A stretch of 19,070 nucleotides of DNA from CAZTJA01 sp964613745. Its GTDB lineage: Bacteria; Desulfobacterota; Desulfomonilia; Desulfomonilales; Desulfomonilaceae. Below are positions 1 to 7,159 of this stretch, piece after piece. The stretch's first letter is position 1. Each line of letters opens with the position of its first letter. Under the pieces are notes generated by a model. It saw only the letters and a list, made by a program, of their open reading frames with translations. It did no database searches and was not told the origin of the DNA. Position numbers and translations under genes: made by a program. The stretch lies in assembly GCA_964613745.1 (NCBI GenBank), contig CAZTJA010000058.1, positions 1-19,070 on the forward strand, written 5' to 3'.

Positions 1-59
1 AACTGCCCGTAAGCTCTGAGAGACTCTATGTGACAATGAAAAAAACGGATTAACCAAGA

Positions 60-85
60 GTCGCCGAAGCCATTGCTTCGGTGAC
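60..85. other. Stem-loop upstream of the ThiS-like gene
   Basis: The arms at 60-70 and 75-85 pair over 11 base pairs with one G-U, around a 4-base CATT loop; the core is CCGAAGC/GCTTCGG. It may be the terminator of a gene left of the window, although only a weak T-rich stretch follows on the + strand. On the - strand a run of seven T follows, but about 14 bases away. It could instead be a leader structure of the gene at 148. The structure is directly visible; its role is not. Confidence 0.4.
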
Positions 86-147
86 GTTATCCCTTTAAGC
101 TTTCTCTGACATACGACTAATTAAATCATCAGGAAACAAACTTTTCC

Positions 148-354
148 ATGGTCAAGATCATTTTTAACGGATTCCCGGAAGAGTTCCCTCTCGACAACTT
201 AACTATTCAACAGCTCTTGGACATCACCCAGGAAGACGATCCCGCGGTCATCGTCGAGATAAACGGCCGATTTATTTTTAGGCAAGATTACGCCACTCAC
301 CTGATAAATGAGGGAGATAGGATCGAATTTATACACCCTTCCTTTGGGGGATGA
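148..354 (+). CDS. ThiS/MoaD-like ubiquitin-fold sulfur carrier protein
   Basis: This is a 68-residue protein ending in Gly-Gly (HPSFGG), the hallmark of ThiS/MoaD-type carriers. In that family the C-terminal glycine is adenylated and then thiocarboxylated to deliver sulfur for thiazole, molybdopterin or other sulfur-containing products. The beta-grasp pattern is visible: an N-terminal strand (VKIIFNG), a helix near residues 19-27 (TIQQLLDIT), a VEINGR strand-turn near 36-41 and a GDRIEFI strand before the tail. The size fits ThiS (about 65-70) better than MoaD (about 80). SD-like AGGAA lies about 12 bases before the ATG, which is long. No thiF/moeB, thiG or moaE is nearby, so the pathway is unassigned. 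The gene ends 77 bases before gmhB and may share its transcript. Confidence 0.8.
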   Translation: MVKIIFNGFPEEFPLDNLTIQQLLDITQEDDPAVIVEINGRFIFRQDYATHLINEGDRIEFIHPSFGG

Positions 355-431
355 CACCCCCGATTGTTTGCTCAAAATGATCTTCTAGTCTATATTCAAA
401 TTCAGCAGTTAAAACACATCATTGAGGGCTC

Positions 432-1007
432 ATGGGGATTGTTGACCACATTGAACCACGTTTTGGGGCTAAAAAGGCGATTTTCCTTGATAGAGATGGA
501 GTCATCAATCGCAAACTTCCGGAAGACCATTACGTTTCTACTGTTCAGGAATTCTCGTTTCTACCCGGAGTCTTTGAAGCCCTGAAGGCGCTGAAACAAT
601 TGGGTTTCCTGCTCATAGTGGTTACGAATCAAAGGGGCGTTGCTCGAGGCTTTATGACTGAGGATGATCTTTCAACAGTCCATCAATATATGTGCAGCGT
701 TCTCAAAGATGAAGGATCTGGACTCGATGCAGTATATCACTGTCCTCACGAGAAGTTTGAGAACTGTACCTGCAGAAAACCGGAACCCGGTATGATAACG
801 ACAGGTTGTGAGGATTTTAACATCAACATATCGGAATCATATATGGTAGGAGATTCCGAGAGCGACGTTCAGGCAGGCAGGAGAGCAGGACTAAGAACGG
901 TTCATATTTCAAGTCATCCCAGTTCCTTCGCTGATCTCTCTTTTTCATCGTTGCTCGACTTCGTATCCTATTTACACGGCCTGCCGAAAAAACAGGAGAA
1001 TGAATGA
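432..1007 (+). CDS. gmhB: D-glycero-D-manno-heptose-1,7-bisphosphate 7-phosphatase (HAD family)
   Basis: This is a 191-residue HAD phosphatase of the histidinol-phosphatase/GmhB type. GmhB removes the 7-phosphate from heptose-1,7-bisphosphate on the way to ADP-heptose for the LPS inner core, in the cytoplasm. Motif I is FLDRDGVIN, with Asp20 the expected nucleophile and Asp22 the acid/base. Motif II is VTNQRGVARG (Thr65). The zinc loop has Cys104, His106, Cys112 and Cys114, followed by Lys116 in RKPEPGM. Motif IV is VGDSESD (Asp141, Asp145). Length matches the family (about 185-195). The ATG at 432 has GAGGG just upstream. The last four bases (ATGA) overlap the start of the next gene, so the two are probably translationally coupled. 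A histidinol-phosphatase role is a less likely alternative, as no his genes are present. Confidence 0.9.
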   Translation: MGIVDHIEPRFGAKKAIFLDRDGVINRKLPEDHYVSTVQEFSFLPGVFEALKALKQLGFLLIVVTNQRGVARGFMTEDDLSTVHQYMCSVLKDEGSGLDAVYHCPHEKFENCTCRKPEPGMITTGCEDFNINISESYMVGDSESDVQAGRRAGLRTVHISSHPSSFADLSFSSLLDFVSYLHGLPKKQENE

Positions 1008-1774
1008 CTCAGGTTACAGCACCCAAAGAGGGTATAGATCTCAGTAAAAAATTGCAACATGACGACCAGTTCAAATTTGAATGCGGACCACATGTTCCGT
1101 GTTTCACCGAGTGTTGCGGCAAGCTGGAATTACTGCTTACTCCATATGACATATTGAGACTTAAAACACGCCTACGCATGACTGCAGACGACTTTCTTGA
1201 ACAATACGGGATCATGAGACGCAGAACCGCTCATGGCTTTCCTGAATTCCTCATGCAGATGAATCCGGAAACCAAACGCTGCCCCTTTGTTACTGAGAAT
1301 GGATGCACCGTGTACGAAGATCGTCCCGCGGCTTGCCGAATTTATCCATTGGGCAGAGCATCCACAAGACATCCAATGACAGGAGAAAATCAGGAATTCT
1401 ATTTCACCGTTAGGGAAGCTCACTGCAAGGGATTTGATTTTCCGCGCGAATGGCAGGTAAGAGAATGGCTGTCAGATCAGGATCTGGAAACATATAACAG
1501 AATAAACGACCTGTTGATGGACCTTTACGTGATGAATTCCCGAAACAAATCCATTGAGATAACCCCTCAGCATATACAGATGTTCATAATGTCTCTGTAC
1601 AATTTGGAAAAATTTCGGGACTTTATTTTCAAGAGTCCTTTTCTGCAGAGATTTGAACTAGACCCTTCCCAAATAGAAATCATGAGGTCCGATGATTTGA
1701 GTCTGCTGGAATTCGCTTTCTCGTGGCTGAAATTTGCCATTTTTAGAGAGCCTACACTGAAGATAAGGGACTGA
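1004..1774 (+). CDS. YkgJ family cysteine cluster protein
   Basis: This 256-residue protein carries the YkgJ (CxCxxCC-type) pattern, a set of conserved cysteines thought to bind zinc or an iron-sulfur cluster. The visible cysteines are Cys27, Cys33, Cys37 and Cys38 (CGPHVPCFTECC), Cys93, Cys101, Cys111 (RPAACRIYPLG) and Cys141. The N-terminal half therefore holds the metal-binding fold. The C-terminal 100 residues are helical and give no recognisable motif. There is no signal peptide or membrane segment, so it is expected in the cytoplasm. The biochemical role of the family is poorly known. The start overlaps the gmhB stop by four bases and the stop lies 8 bases before the methyltransferase start, so the three probably share a transcript. 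Confidence 0.85.
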   Translation: MTQVTAPKEGIDLSKKLQHDDQFKFECGPHVPCFTECCGKLELLLTPYDILRLKTRLRMTADDFLEQYGIMRRRTAHGFPEFLMQMNPETKRCPFVTENGCTVYEDRPAACRIYPLGRASTRHPMTGENQEFYFTVREAHCKGFDFPREWQVREWLSDQDLETYNRINDLLMDLYVMNSRNKSIEITPQHIQMFIMSLYNLEKFRDFIFKSPFLQRFELDPSQIEIMRSDDLSLLEFAFSWLKFAIFREPTLKIRD

Positions 1775-1782
1775 CACCCAAC

Positions 1783-2631
1783 ATGCTGGTGCCTGAGCAT
1801 CGACCATTTTACACCAGTAACTTTGAAACCGGATTAATACGCTTCTATTATATGGATTGTTTCAAAGGTATGGAGCACGTCCTCGGCCCCCAATCCGTCG
1901 ACGTGATCGTAACGTCACCGCCTTACAACATAGGGGTCAATTACGGCGTCTACAATGACCGGATTCCCCGAACTGAATATCTCCTTTGGTTGAAAGAATG
2001 GGGAAAATGGTGCGGCTACGTCCTCAAAGAGGGAGGCAGTCTTTTCCTCAATATCGGCACTAAGCCAAAAGATCAGTGGCTTCCATTTGACGCAGCAGCT
2101 ACCCTCCGTGATACATTTCAACTCCAGAATGTGTTCCATTGGGTTAAATCCATCTATATTGAAAATTCCAGTTACGGATCAGATACATCGCTCAACGTCG
2201 GCCACTTCAAGCCTATAAACAGCAAGCGTTTCGTAAACGATGCACATGAGTACGTGTTCCAATTCACCCACCAGGGAAATGTTGAGCTGGATAGGCTCGC
2301 CGTCGGAGTCCCATATAGAGATGAATCGAACGTCAAGAGATGGAAAGCTGCCGGTCAAGGTATTCGATGTCGGGGCAACATCTGGTACATACCCTATCCC
2401 ACAATCCAGAAGCGAGCCTCTGATCGGCCCCATCCGGCAAGTTTCCCGCTAGGCTTGCCGGAAATGTGCATGAAAATCCATGGTCTCAACCGAATCAATT
2501 TGGTGCTCGACCCATTCCTCGGGATCGGCAATACTGCCGTCGCATGCAAAAAATTGGGCAAATCTTTCGTGGGATTTGAAATCGACACGGGTTACTTGGA
2601 AACTGCTGTATGGAATGTTGACAGGGTTTAG
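1783..2631 (+). CDS. Site-specific DNA methyltransferase (N4-cytosine or N6-adenine, beta class)
   Basis: This 282-residue amino-methyltransferase would transfer a methyl group from S-adenosylmethionine to an exocyclic amine in DNA. The catalytic motif IV, TSPPYNIG, is at residues 44-51, and the SAM-binding motif I, DPFLGIGN, comes later at 243-250. That IV-before-I order defines the beta class. The segments GNIWYIPY (198-205) and RPHPASFPLGLPE (215-227) are typical of the group. A TSPPY motif is most often seen in N4-cytosine enzymes but does not prove the target base. No restriction endonuclease gene is adjacent; the next genes are a toxin-antitoxin pair, so this looks like a solitary methylase. 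The ATG at 1783 has no clear SD and probably relies on coupling to the gene ending 8 bases upstream. Met24 and Met30 are possible later starts. Confidence 0.88.
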   Translation: MLVPEHRPFYTSNFETGLIRFYYMDCFKGMEHVLGPQSVDVIVTSPPYNIGVNYGVYNDRIPRTEYLLWLKEWGKWCGYVLKEGGSLFLNIGTKPKDQWLPFDAAATLRDTFQLQNVFHWVKSIYIENSSYGSDTSLNVGHFKPINSKRFVNDAHEYVFQFTHQGNVELDRLAVGVPYRDESNVKRWKAAGQGIRCRGNIWYIPYPTIQKRASDRPHPASFPLGLPEMCMKIHGLNRINLVLDPFLGIGNTAVACKKLGKSFVGFEIDTGYLETAVWNVDRV

Positions 2632-2719
2632 CTTTATCTACTAGAGCGTTAAGCCTAATATCCAAATACTACTTATTATCCATTCAATTAGACGAGACTT
2701 TATTCGAACACCTTGACAA

Positions 2720-2734
2720 GGTCGTTGTACGACC
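2720..2734. promoter_or_regulatory. Upstream inverted repeat of the toxin-antitoxin promoter
   Basis: GGTCGT and ACGACC form perfect 6-base arms around a TGT centre, immediately upstream of the -35 box of the toxin-antitoxin promoter. This is a plausible second binding site for the antitoxin, though it differs in sequence from the palindrome at 2746-2761. Function is inferred from position only. Confidence 0.35.
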
Positions 2735-2735
2735 C

Positions 2736-2764
2736 TTGACAGTATATACCCCAAGGGGTATTAT
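2736..2764 (+). promoter_or_regulatory. Sigma70-type promoter of the toxin-antitoxin operon
   Basis: A consensus -35 box TTGACA (2736-2741) is separated by exactly 17 bases from TATTAT (2759-2764), a 5/6 match to the -10 consensus. Transcription would begin about seven bases downstream, at or next to the A of the toxin ATG (2771). A second TTGACA at 2713-2718 has no -10 box at a suitable distance. Confidence 0.7.
2746..2761. promoter_or_regulatory. Palindromic operator within the toxin-antitoxin promoter
   Basis: ATACCCC-AA-GGGGTAT is a perfect inverted repeat with 7-base arms. It lies in the spacer and reaches into the -10 box, so a bound protein would block RNA polymerase. The antitoxin encoded just downstream has a helix-turn-helix, and autorepression is usual in such systems, so it is the likely ligand. 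The sequence also resembles CsoR-type ATACCC...GGGTAT operators, but no csoR gene is in the window. Confidence 0.6.
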
Positions 2765-2770
2765 TTTCTT

Positions 2771-3139
2771 ATGGCTTGGGAGGTTGAGTATACGGACCAA
2801 TTCGGGGAATGGTATGAACGCCTGACTGAAAGTGAACAAGAGGCAATAAGGTCCGATGTTAAACTCTTAGAGATTTTCGGCCCGTCTCTTCCCTTTCCCA
2901 AGTCCAGTGGCATTAAAGGGTCTAGGCATGGTCATATGCGAGAGTTAAGAATTGTGCACGCTGGTCATCCTTATCGTCTACTATATGCTTTCGATCCGAG
3001 GCGAGTTGCTATTTTGCTTGTCGGGGGAGACAAGCTCGGAAATGATCGGTGGTATAAGGAGAACATACCGTTGGCTGACCGACTTTATGATGAACATTTG
3101 GTGCTATTGAAGAGAGAGGAAAAAGAAGATGGCTCATAA
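2771..3139 (+). CDS. HigB-like toxin of the RelE/ParE superfamily (phage Gp49-like)
   Basis: This 122-residue protein has the pattern of the Gp49-like/HigB toxin family. The N terminus WEVEYTDQFGEWY leads into a helix, MRELR lies at residues 56-60, a strand LLYAFDPRR at 70-78, then LLVGGDKLGNDRWY (82-95) and IPLADRLYDEHL (99-110). Characterised relatives are mRNA endonucleases that act at the ribosome, and the conserved basic and aromatic residues here fit that, but activity is inferred. The ATG at 2771 matches the usual N terminus. There is no properly spaced SD (AAGGGG is 12 bases away) and the promoter places the transcript start at the ATG. The antitoxin gene overlaps the 3' end by 11 bases, and toxin-first order is typical of the higBA arrangement. 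Confidence 0.85.
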   Translation: MAWEVEYTDQFGEWYERLTESEQEAIRSDVKLLEIFGPSLPFPKSSGIKGSRHGHMRELRIVHAGHPYRLLYAFDPRRVAILLVGGDKLGNDRWYKENIPLADRLYDEHLVLLKREEKEDGS

Positions 3140-3539
3140 ATTTTCGGAACTTGAAGCCAAAATGTCGAAAGAGTCCATTGCTCGTTCAAATGCACTTTTC
3201 CGAAAAAAGCTCATTGAGATGATCTTTAGCGAGATAAGACGTTCCCGTGGAATGTCTCAAGAGAGGTTGGCTCAGGCCTTGAATATCAAACAACCGAATG
3301 TTGCCAAACTGGAAAAGCGGAATGACATTTACATTTCAACATTGCGTTCGGCAATTGAAGCCATGGGGGGAACACTCGAGATTGTGGCCAATTTCTCCGA
3401 TGAGGCAATAAGAATTACAAACTTCTCTTCAATTGGCGGAGAAGAGGTTCAAGATAAGGAAAATATTAAGAAAAGACGATCATTAGACAAAGTTGGTGCT
3501 GAAGTAGATCATACGATCGATACCAGTTCCGCAGGATGA
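3129..3539 (+). CDS. HigA-like antitoxin with an Xre-type helix-turn-helix
   Basis: This 136-residue protein has an Xre-type DNA-binding domain at about residues 33-86, with RSRGMSQERLAQALNIKQPNVAKLE as the visible helix-turn-helix region (read in segments) followed by TLRSAIEAMGG. The N-terminal 30 residues (MAHKFSELEAKMSKES...) match the helix that precedes the DNA-binding domain in antitoxins paired with Gp49-like toxins. It is expected to neutralise the upstream toxin and to repress the promoter at 2736-2764. The start overlaps the toxin by 11 bases; GAGAGGAAAAAGAAG just before the ATG supplies a purine-rich SD. The C-terminal tail (about 92-136) is charged, low in hydrophobics and longer than I expect for the family, and may be disordered. 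Confidence 0.85.
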   Translation: MAHKFSELEAKMSKESIARSNALFRKKLIEMIFSEIRRSRGMSQERLAQALNIKQPNVAKLEKRNDIYISTLRSAIEAMGGTLEIVANFSDEAIRITNFSSIGGEEVQDKENIKKRRSLDKVGAEVDHTIDTSSAG

Positions 3540-3714
3540 ACAACTTCATTTAGATATAATCCATGTCCAAAGCATGGTTTCAGCTTCAGAATACCAATCG
3601 TATTTTGCTCAACTCCCTCTACGTCATCTGGACTACCCGTGTACAAAGCAAAATCATTACGTCTAAACGGGGTATTCCTGTTTCAGACGAACAAGACCCA
3701 ACAACATGTATGGT

Positions 3715-5496
3715 CTATTTCTTACCAGCCCTTTTCCGGTCATTTTCCGTTAGATATTGTTTTCTTAATCGAACACTTTGAGGCGTTATCTCCAGGTATT
3801 CGTCCTCAGCCATGATCTCAAGACCTTTTTCTATCGTAATTTCTACCGGTGGAGTTAGCTGAATAGCGTCATCGGATCCGGAAGCCCGCATATTCGTGAG
3901 CTGTTTTCCTTTGATTGGATTCACGGCCATGTCATTGCCCTTTGATGTATTCCCAATAACCATGCCTTCGTATACATCAGTGCCGGGGCCGATATAAAGT
4001 GTGCCGCGCTCCTGAAGATTAAATAGAGAAAATCCTAGTGCCTTGCCAGTAGCCATGGAAATCATTGAACCAACCGCTCTTTTCTTGATTTCACCAACAT
4101 GCGGTCTATATCCAACAACTCTCGAACAGATGATACCTTCGCCTCTCGTATCCACAATGAATTCATTGTGATAGCCAAGCAATCCACGGGTAGGAATTTC
4201 GAAAATCATTCTCTTTTGATTGCCGTTAACTTCAGTCGCAATCATTATTCCTTTACGTCGACCCATCTTTTCCGCAACTGTTCCGGCATACTCATCAGGA
4301 ACATCAATCACCGCTTCCTCAAAAGGCTCAAGTTTTTCGCCGTCAACTTCTTTGATGATTACTTGAGGCTGCGAGACCTGAACTTCGTATCCTTCCCTGC
4401 GCATGTTTTCGAGCAGAATAGCAATGTGCAATTCACCCCGGCCGTATGCCTTGTATATGTCGGTCATAAAATCGATCTTCAGACCCACATTTACTTTCAG
4501 CTCTCTCTCCAATCGTTCCTTGATCTGCTTGTTGGTAACGAACTTGCCTTCTTTGCCTGCGAAGGGAGAATTGTTAACGAGAAAATTTAAGCAAATGGTC
4601 GGCTCATCGACGGTGATCGCGGGAAGAGCTTCTTGATCCGGTCGATCACACAGAGTCTCCCCGATGTCTATATCGGGAAAGCCCGCCACCATAACGATGT
4701 CTCCGGCATACGCTTCTTCCACTTCCACCCGGTCGAGACCCTTGAACGTGAAGAGTTTCGTGACCCTGCCGGTCTTGCATTCGCCATTAAGCTTTTTCAA
4801 AGTCAACACGCTGCCGGACTTTATTGAACCTTCATAAATTCGTCCTATGGCCAGTCGACCCACAAAATTATCGTAACCCAGATTAAAAGGCTGCAATCGT
4901 AATGGAATGTCGTTGTTAGATGGAGCCGGATGTACTTCGGACAGGATGGTATCAAGAAGAGGCGACAAATCGGACGATTCGTCCGCGAGCTTTTCTTTAG
5001 CGATGCCGTCCCTACCTATGGCGTATACGGTGGTGAAATCGAGTTGTTCATCATCCGCGCCCAGATCATAGAATAAATCAAAAACCTTTTCCTCGGCCAA
5101 ATCCGGATCAGCAGCAGGTTTATCAATTTTGTTGATTACCACGATAGGCTTTAAGCTCAGCTCCAGAGACTTTTTTAGTACGAATCTGGTCTGAGGCATG
5201 GGACCTTCTTGAGCGTCCACCACCAACAAGACGCTATCTATCGAACGGAGCACGCGTTCAACTTCAGACCCGAAATCCGCATGTCCGGGGGTATCGACTA
5301 TGTTGATCTTGGTTCCCCGGTGAAAAACGGATGCGTTTTTTGAGTAGATGGTAATTCCGCGCTCTTTTTCGAGCATATTTGAATCCATAGTAACGCTGTC
5401 ATCATCGACCATGCCTGTCTGTTTCATGATTGCGTCGGTGAGCGTAGTCTTGCCATGATCTACGTGGGCTATAATTGCTATATTTCTGATTTCCAT
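3715..5496 (-). CDS. typA: Translational GTPase TypA/BipA
   Basis: This ribosome-associated GTPase of the EF-G-like class acts in ribosome assembly and in growth under stress or cold. From the chosen start it has 593 residues, close to the family's usual 600-615. The G domain is clear: AHVDHGKT (10-17, P-loop), ERGITI (45-50, switch I), DTPGH (68-72, switch II) and NKID (122-125). The later parts are also typical of BipA, including GRGELHIAILLENMRREG, GRRKG and TRGLLGYHNEF. I chose the ATG at 5496 (MEIRNIAI) because family members begin there. A TTG at 5520 would add eight residues and also has only a poor SD. It is convergent with the toxin-antitoxin operon. No obvious terminator lies in the 175 bases between them, which hold nothing else I can support. 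Confidence 0.95.
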   Translation of the reverse strand: MEIRNIAIIAHVDHGKTTLTDAIMKQTGMVDDDSVTMDSNMLEKERGITIYSKNASVFHRGTKINIVDTPGHADFGSEVERVLRSIDSVLLVVDAQEGPMPQTRFVLKKSLELSLKPIVVINKIDKPAADPDLAEEKVFDLFYDLGADDEQLDFTTVYAIGRDGIAKEKLADESSDLSPLLDTILSEVHPAPSNNDIPLRLQPFNLGYDNFVGRLAIGRIYEGSIKSGSVLTLKKLNGECKTGRVTKLFTFKGLDRVEVEEAYAGDIVMVAGFPDIDIGETLCDRPDQEALPAITVDEPTICLNFLVNNSPFAGKEGKFVTNKQIKERLERELKVNVGLKIDFMTDIYKAYGRGELHIAILLENMRREGYEVQVSQPQVIIKEVDGEKLEPFEEAVIDVPDEYAGTVAEKMGRRKGIMIATEVNGNQKRMIFEIPTRGLLGYHNEFIVDTRGEGIICSRVVGYRPHVGEIKKRAVGSMISMATGKALGFSLFNLQERGTLYIGPGTDVYEGMVIGNTSKGNDMAVNPIKGKQLTNMRASGSDDAIQLTPPVEITIEKGLEIMAEDEYLEITPQSVRLRKQYLTENDRKRAGKK

Positions 5497-5603
5497 GTGC
5501 TTTGGTTCTGGGTAATGCAACTTCTACGGTCTGATGCAGTAGCCGGCCCTCATAAAGAGTTTGCTCAGATGCAGGGCTGATTTTAGGAAACTAATTACAA
5601 AGA

Positions 5604-5638
5604 AAAAGCCGGAATTCTTACTGCAAACTCCGGCTTTT
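5604..5638 (-). terminator. Rho-independent terminator of the RRM protein gene
   Basis: A 10-base perfect stem (5604-5613 with 5629-5638, core GCCGGA/TCCGGC) has a 15-base loop. Read on the - strand it ends in CCGGCTTTTTCTTT, a good U-tract. It lies 26 bases past the RRM gene stop and before typA, so it should separate the two genes. It could also act weakly in the other direction. Confidence 0.75.
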
Positions 5639-5664
5639 CGTCAAATCAGATTACGTCGGCTAAA

Positions 5665-5958
5665 TTACCAGCGTGATCCTGAATTGCGTCTTCCGCCATC
5701 TCGTGAATCGTTCTTGGGACGGGCTTCATTGATCTTGAGGCTGCGGCCGCCAAGTTCCTTTGAATCCAGTTCCTGGATGGCTTTCAGACCTTCTTCACGG
5801 TTCTGCATTTCCACAAAACCAAATCCGCGTGATCTGTTCGTGAACTGATCTACGATGATTTTGACGGAATCAACCGCGCCGTAAGGTTCGAACATGCCCT
5901 GAACGTCACGTTCGCTGGAATTGAAAGAGAGATTGCCGACATAGATTTTGATACTCAT
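5665..5958 (-). CDS. Small RRM-domain RNA-binding protein
   Basis: This 97-residue single-RRM protein resembles those of cyanobacteria and many proteobacteria, which bind single-stranded RNA and are often cold-induced. RNP2 is IYVGNL (5-10) and RNP1 is RGFGFVEM (44-51), with the aromatic residues that stack on RNA bases in place. The RRM covers about residues 3-80. The tail is short, basic and Gly/Arg/Ser-rich (KNDSRDGGRRNSGSRW), as in bacterial and plant glycine-rich RNA-binding proteins. The ATG at 5958 is chosen over an upstream in-frame start because AAGGAG lies about nine bases before it and the domain begins at once. A terminator follows and a hairpin-rich leader precedes it, so it is probably monocistronic. 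Confidence 0.92.
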   Translation of the reverse strand: MSIKIYVGNLSFNSSERDVQGMFEPYGAVDSVKIIVDQFTNRSRGFGFVEMQNREEGLKAIQELDSKELGGRSLKINEARPKNDSRDGGRRNSGSRW

Positions 5959-6039
5959 TAAATTGAGCTCCTTAGAAAGATGGCACGCCACACTATCATG
6001 CGAGTGCGTTTACGGTTAATGAACAATTGGCCTTATGTG

Positions 6040-6111
6040 ATCGGGGATAACCGATTGAAAGTACGGCGTGTGTCCTCGGCACGGGTGCCTATGTCCTAGG
6101 ATTTCAATCCT
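6040..6111 (-). other. Hairpin-rich leader upstream of the RRM gene
   Basis: The 245 bases between plsC and the RRM gene contain no reading frame I trust. They do contain three short perfect inverted repeats: 6040-6044/6051-6055 (ATCGG/CCGAT), 6078-6082/6085-6089 (GGCAC/GTGCC) and 6098-6103/6106-6111 (AGGATT/AATCCT). The last two have only two-base centres, so they may act as DNA palindromes rather than RNA hairpins. A further 5-base stem at 6183-6197 sits just after the plsC stop and may be a weak terminator. No convincing promoter was found. Confidence 0.35.
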
Positions 6112-6203
6112 TGCATAACGCCCGTGGTCCCGAAAAGAGGTCAACTGGAGAGACGCAAGATATATTAGGTATTCTATAACACGACTCGAATGGAGTCAAC
6201 AGT

Positions 6204-6986
6204 TTATCTACTCATTCGAGGTACTTCAGACAAAGAATCACGTTCCTTATGAAAGGGATTGTACGTCGGGTTAAGTCGCTTGTTTATAGCCTGCCAGGTT
6301 TGTTCCATCAACTCCGGCACGCTGCTCTCGCTCAGACCCATCGTGGTGATCGGATCACCAATGGAAAGGGTGACATGTCCCGGTTTGAACCTCAACGTCT
6401 TTTTGGGCAAAATTTCGTAAGCGCCATTGCACGTTACAGGCAATATTGAAATGCCGGTTTGCACGGCCATCATGAACGCACCCTTTTTGAAAGACTGCAA
6501 TAAACCGTCCGCGGTCCTCGTACCTTCCGGATAAATGAGAACCGACCAACCATCCTTTAATTTCTTTATGCCGTCCTGGAGGCTCTTTACAGCCCTGTCC
6601 CGATTGGACCTATCCAAACAAATGGCTCCTGTGGCCATCATTGCTCGACCGAACAGCGGGATCTTAAGGATTTCTTTCTTTATAACCCACTTGAACGGAA
6701 CAGGAAAACTGACGAACAATGCCAAAATATCGGCAAAGCCCTGGTGATTCGGAGTAATAATGTATGACTGACCCGGAACGAGTTTTTCCGCACCATCCAA
6801 AGTAAATGTTATGCCCATACTTTTGGCCACACATCTGTTCCAAAATCTTCCCAGGCGAAATGTGGCGAGATCCGATCGAGGAAAGAGACTTCTTATCATA
6901 ATTACCGGTGCCACAAAGATGGTCATGAATACTATGCAAAGGCCGGCGTAAAGCTGCCTCGGAATCAACTTTATATTTGCGATCAA
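6204..6986 (-). CDS. 1-acyl-sn-glycerol-3-phosphate acyltransferase-like protein (PlsC family)
   Basis: This 260-residue membrane-associated acyltransferase probably adds the second acyl chain to lysophosphatidic acid in phospholipid synthesis. The catalytic NHQGFAD (80-86) gives the HX4D pair His81/Asp86. KKEILKIPLFGRAM is at about 103-116 and YPEGTR (152-157) is the glycerol-phosphate-binding motif. A hydrophobic segment at about 12-31 would anchor it in the inner membrane. I chose the TTG at 6986 because AGGAG lies exactly seven bases before it and the length then fits the family. The frame stays open to an ATG at 7130, which would add 48 residues that look unlike the family. The substrate is not proven; some relatives acylate other lysolipids. 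It is divergent from the radical SAM gene. Confidence 0.87.
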   Translation of the reverse strand: MIANIKLIPRQLYAGLCIVFMTIFVAPVIMIRSLFPRSDLATFRLGRFWNRCVAKSMGITFTLDGAEKLVPGQSYIITPNHQGFADILALFVSFPVPFKWVIKKEILKIPLFGRAMMATGAICLDRSNRDRAVKSLQDGIKKLKDGWSVLIYPEGTRTADGLLQSFKKGAFMMAVQTGISILPVTCNGAYEILPKKTLRFKPGHVTLSIGDPITTMGLSESSVPELMEQTWQAINKRLNPTYNPFHKERDSLSEVPRMSR

Positions 6987-7159
6987 AGTAAAACTCCTGA
7001 GAAGTTGGAATGGGGCGGCCCGGGGATTTAGTTCTAGATAAGCACATCCGGGCTGATATGGGATTACGTGGATTCCTGGATATAAATGCGTAAAGAGCGG
7101 TTTCTGATCGGAAAAGTCCGAGATCTGCAACGAGGATCAGTTCAGCACCTCTTTCGGCG

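Noticed and set aside
3661..3688. GTCTAAAC/GTTTCAGAC stem as a terminator between the antitoxin and typA
   Set aside because: The stem is bulged, has a long loop, and no T-run follows on either strand.
3563..3781. 72-residue + strand frame running into the 3' end of typA
   Set aside because: It has no SD and no family-like pattern, and it overlaps the typA coding region on the other strand.
4099..4590. 163-residue + strand frame
   Set aside because: It lies wholly inside typA on the opposite strand and reads as its antisense shadow.
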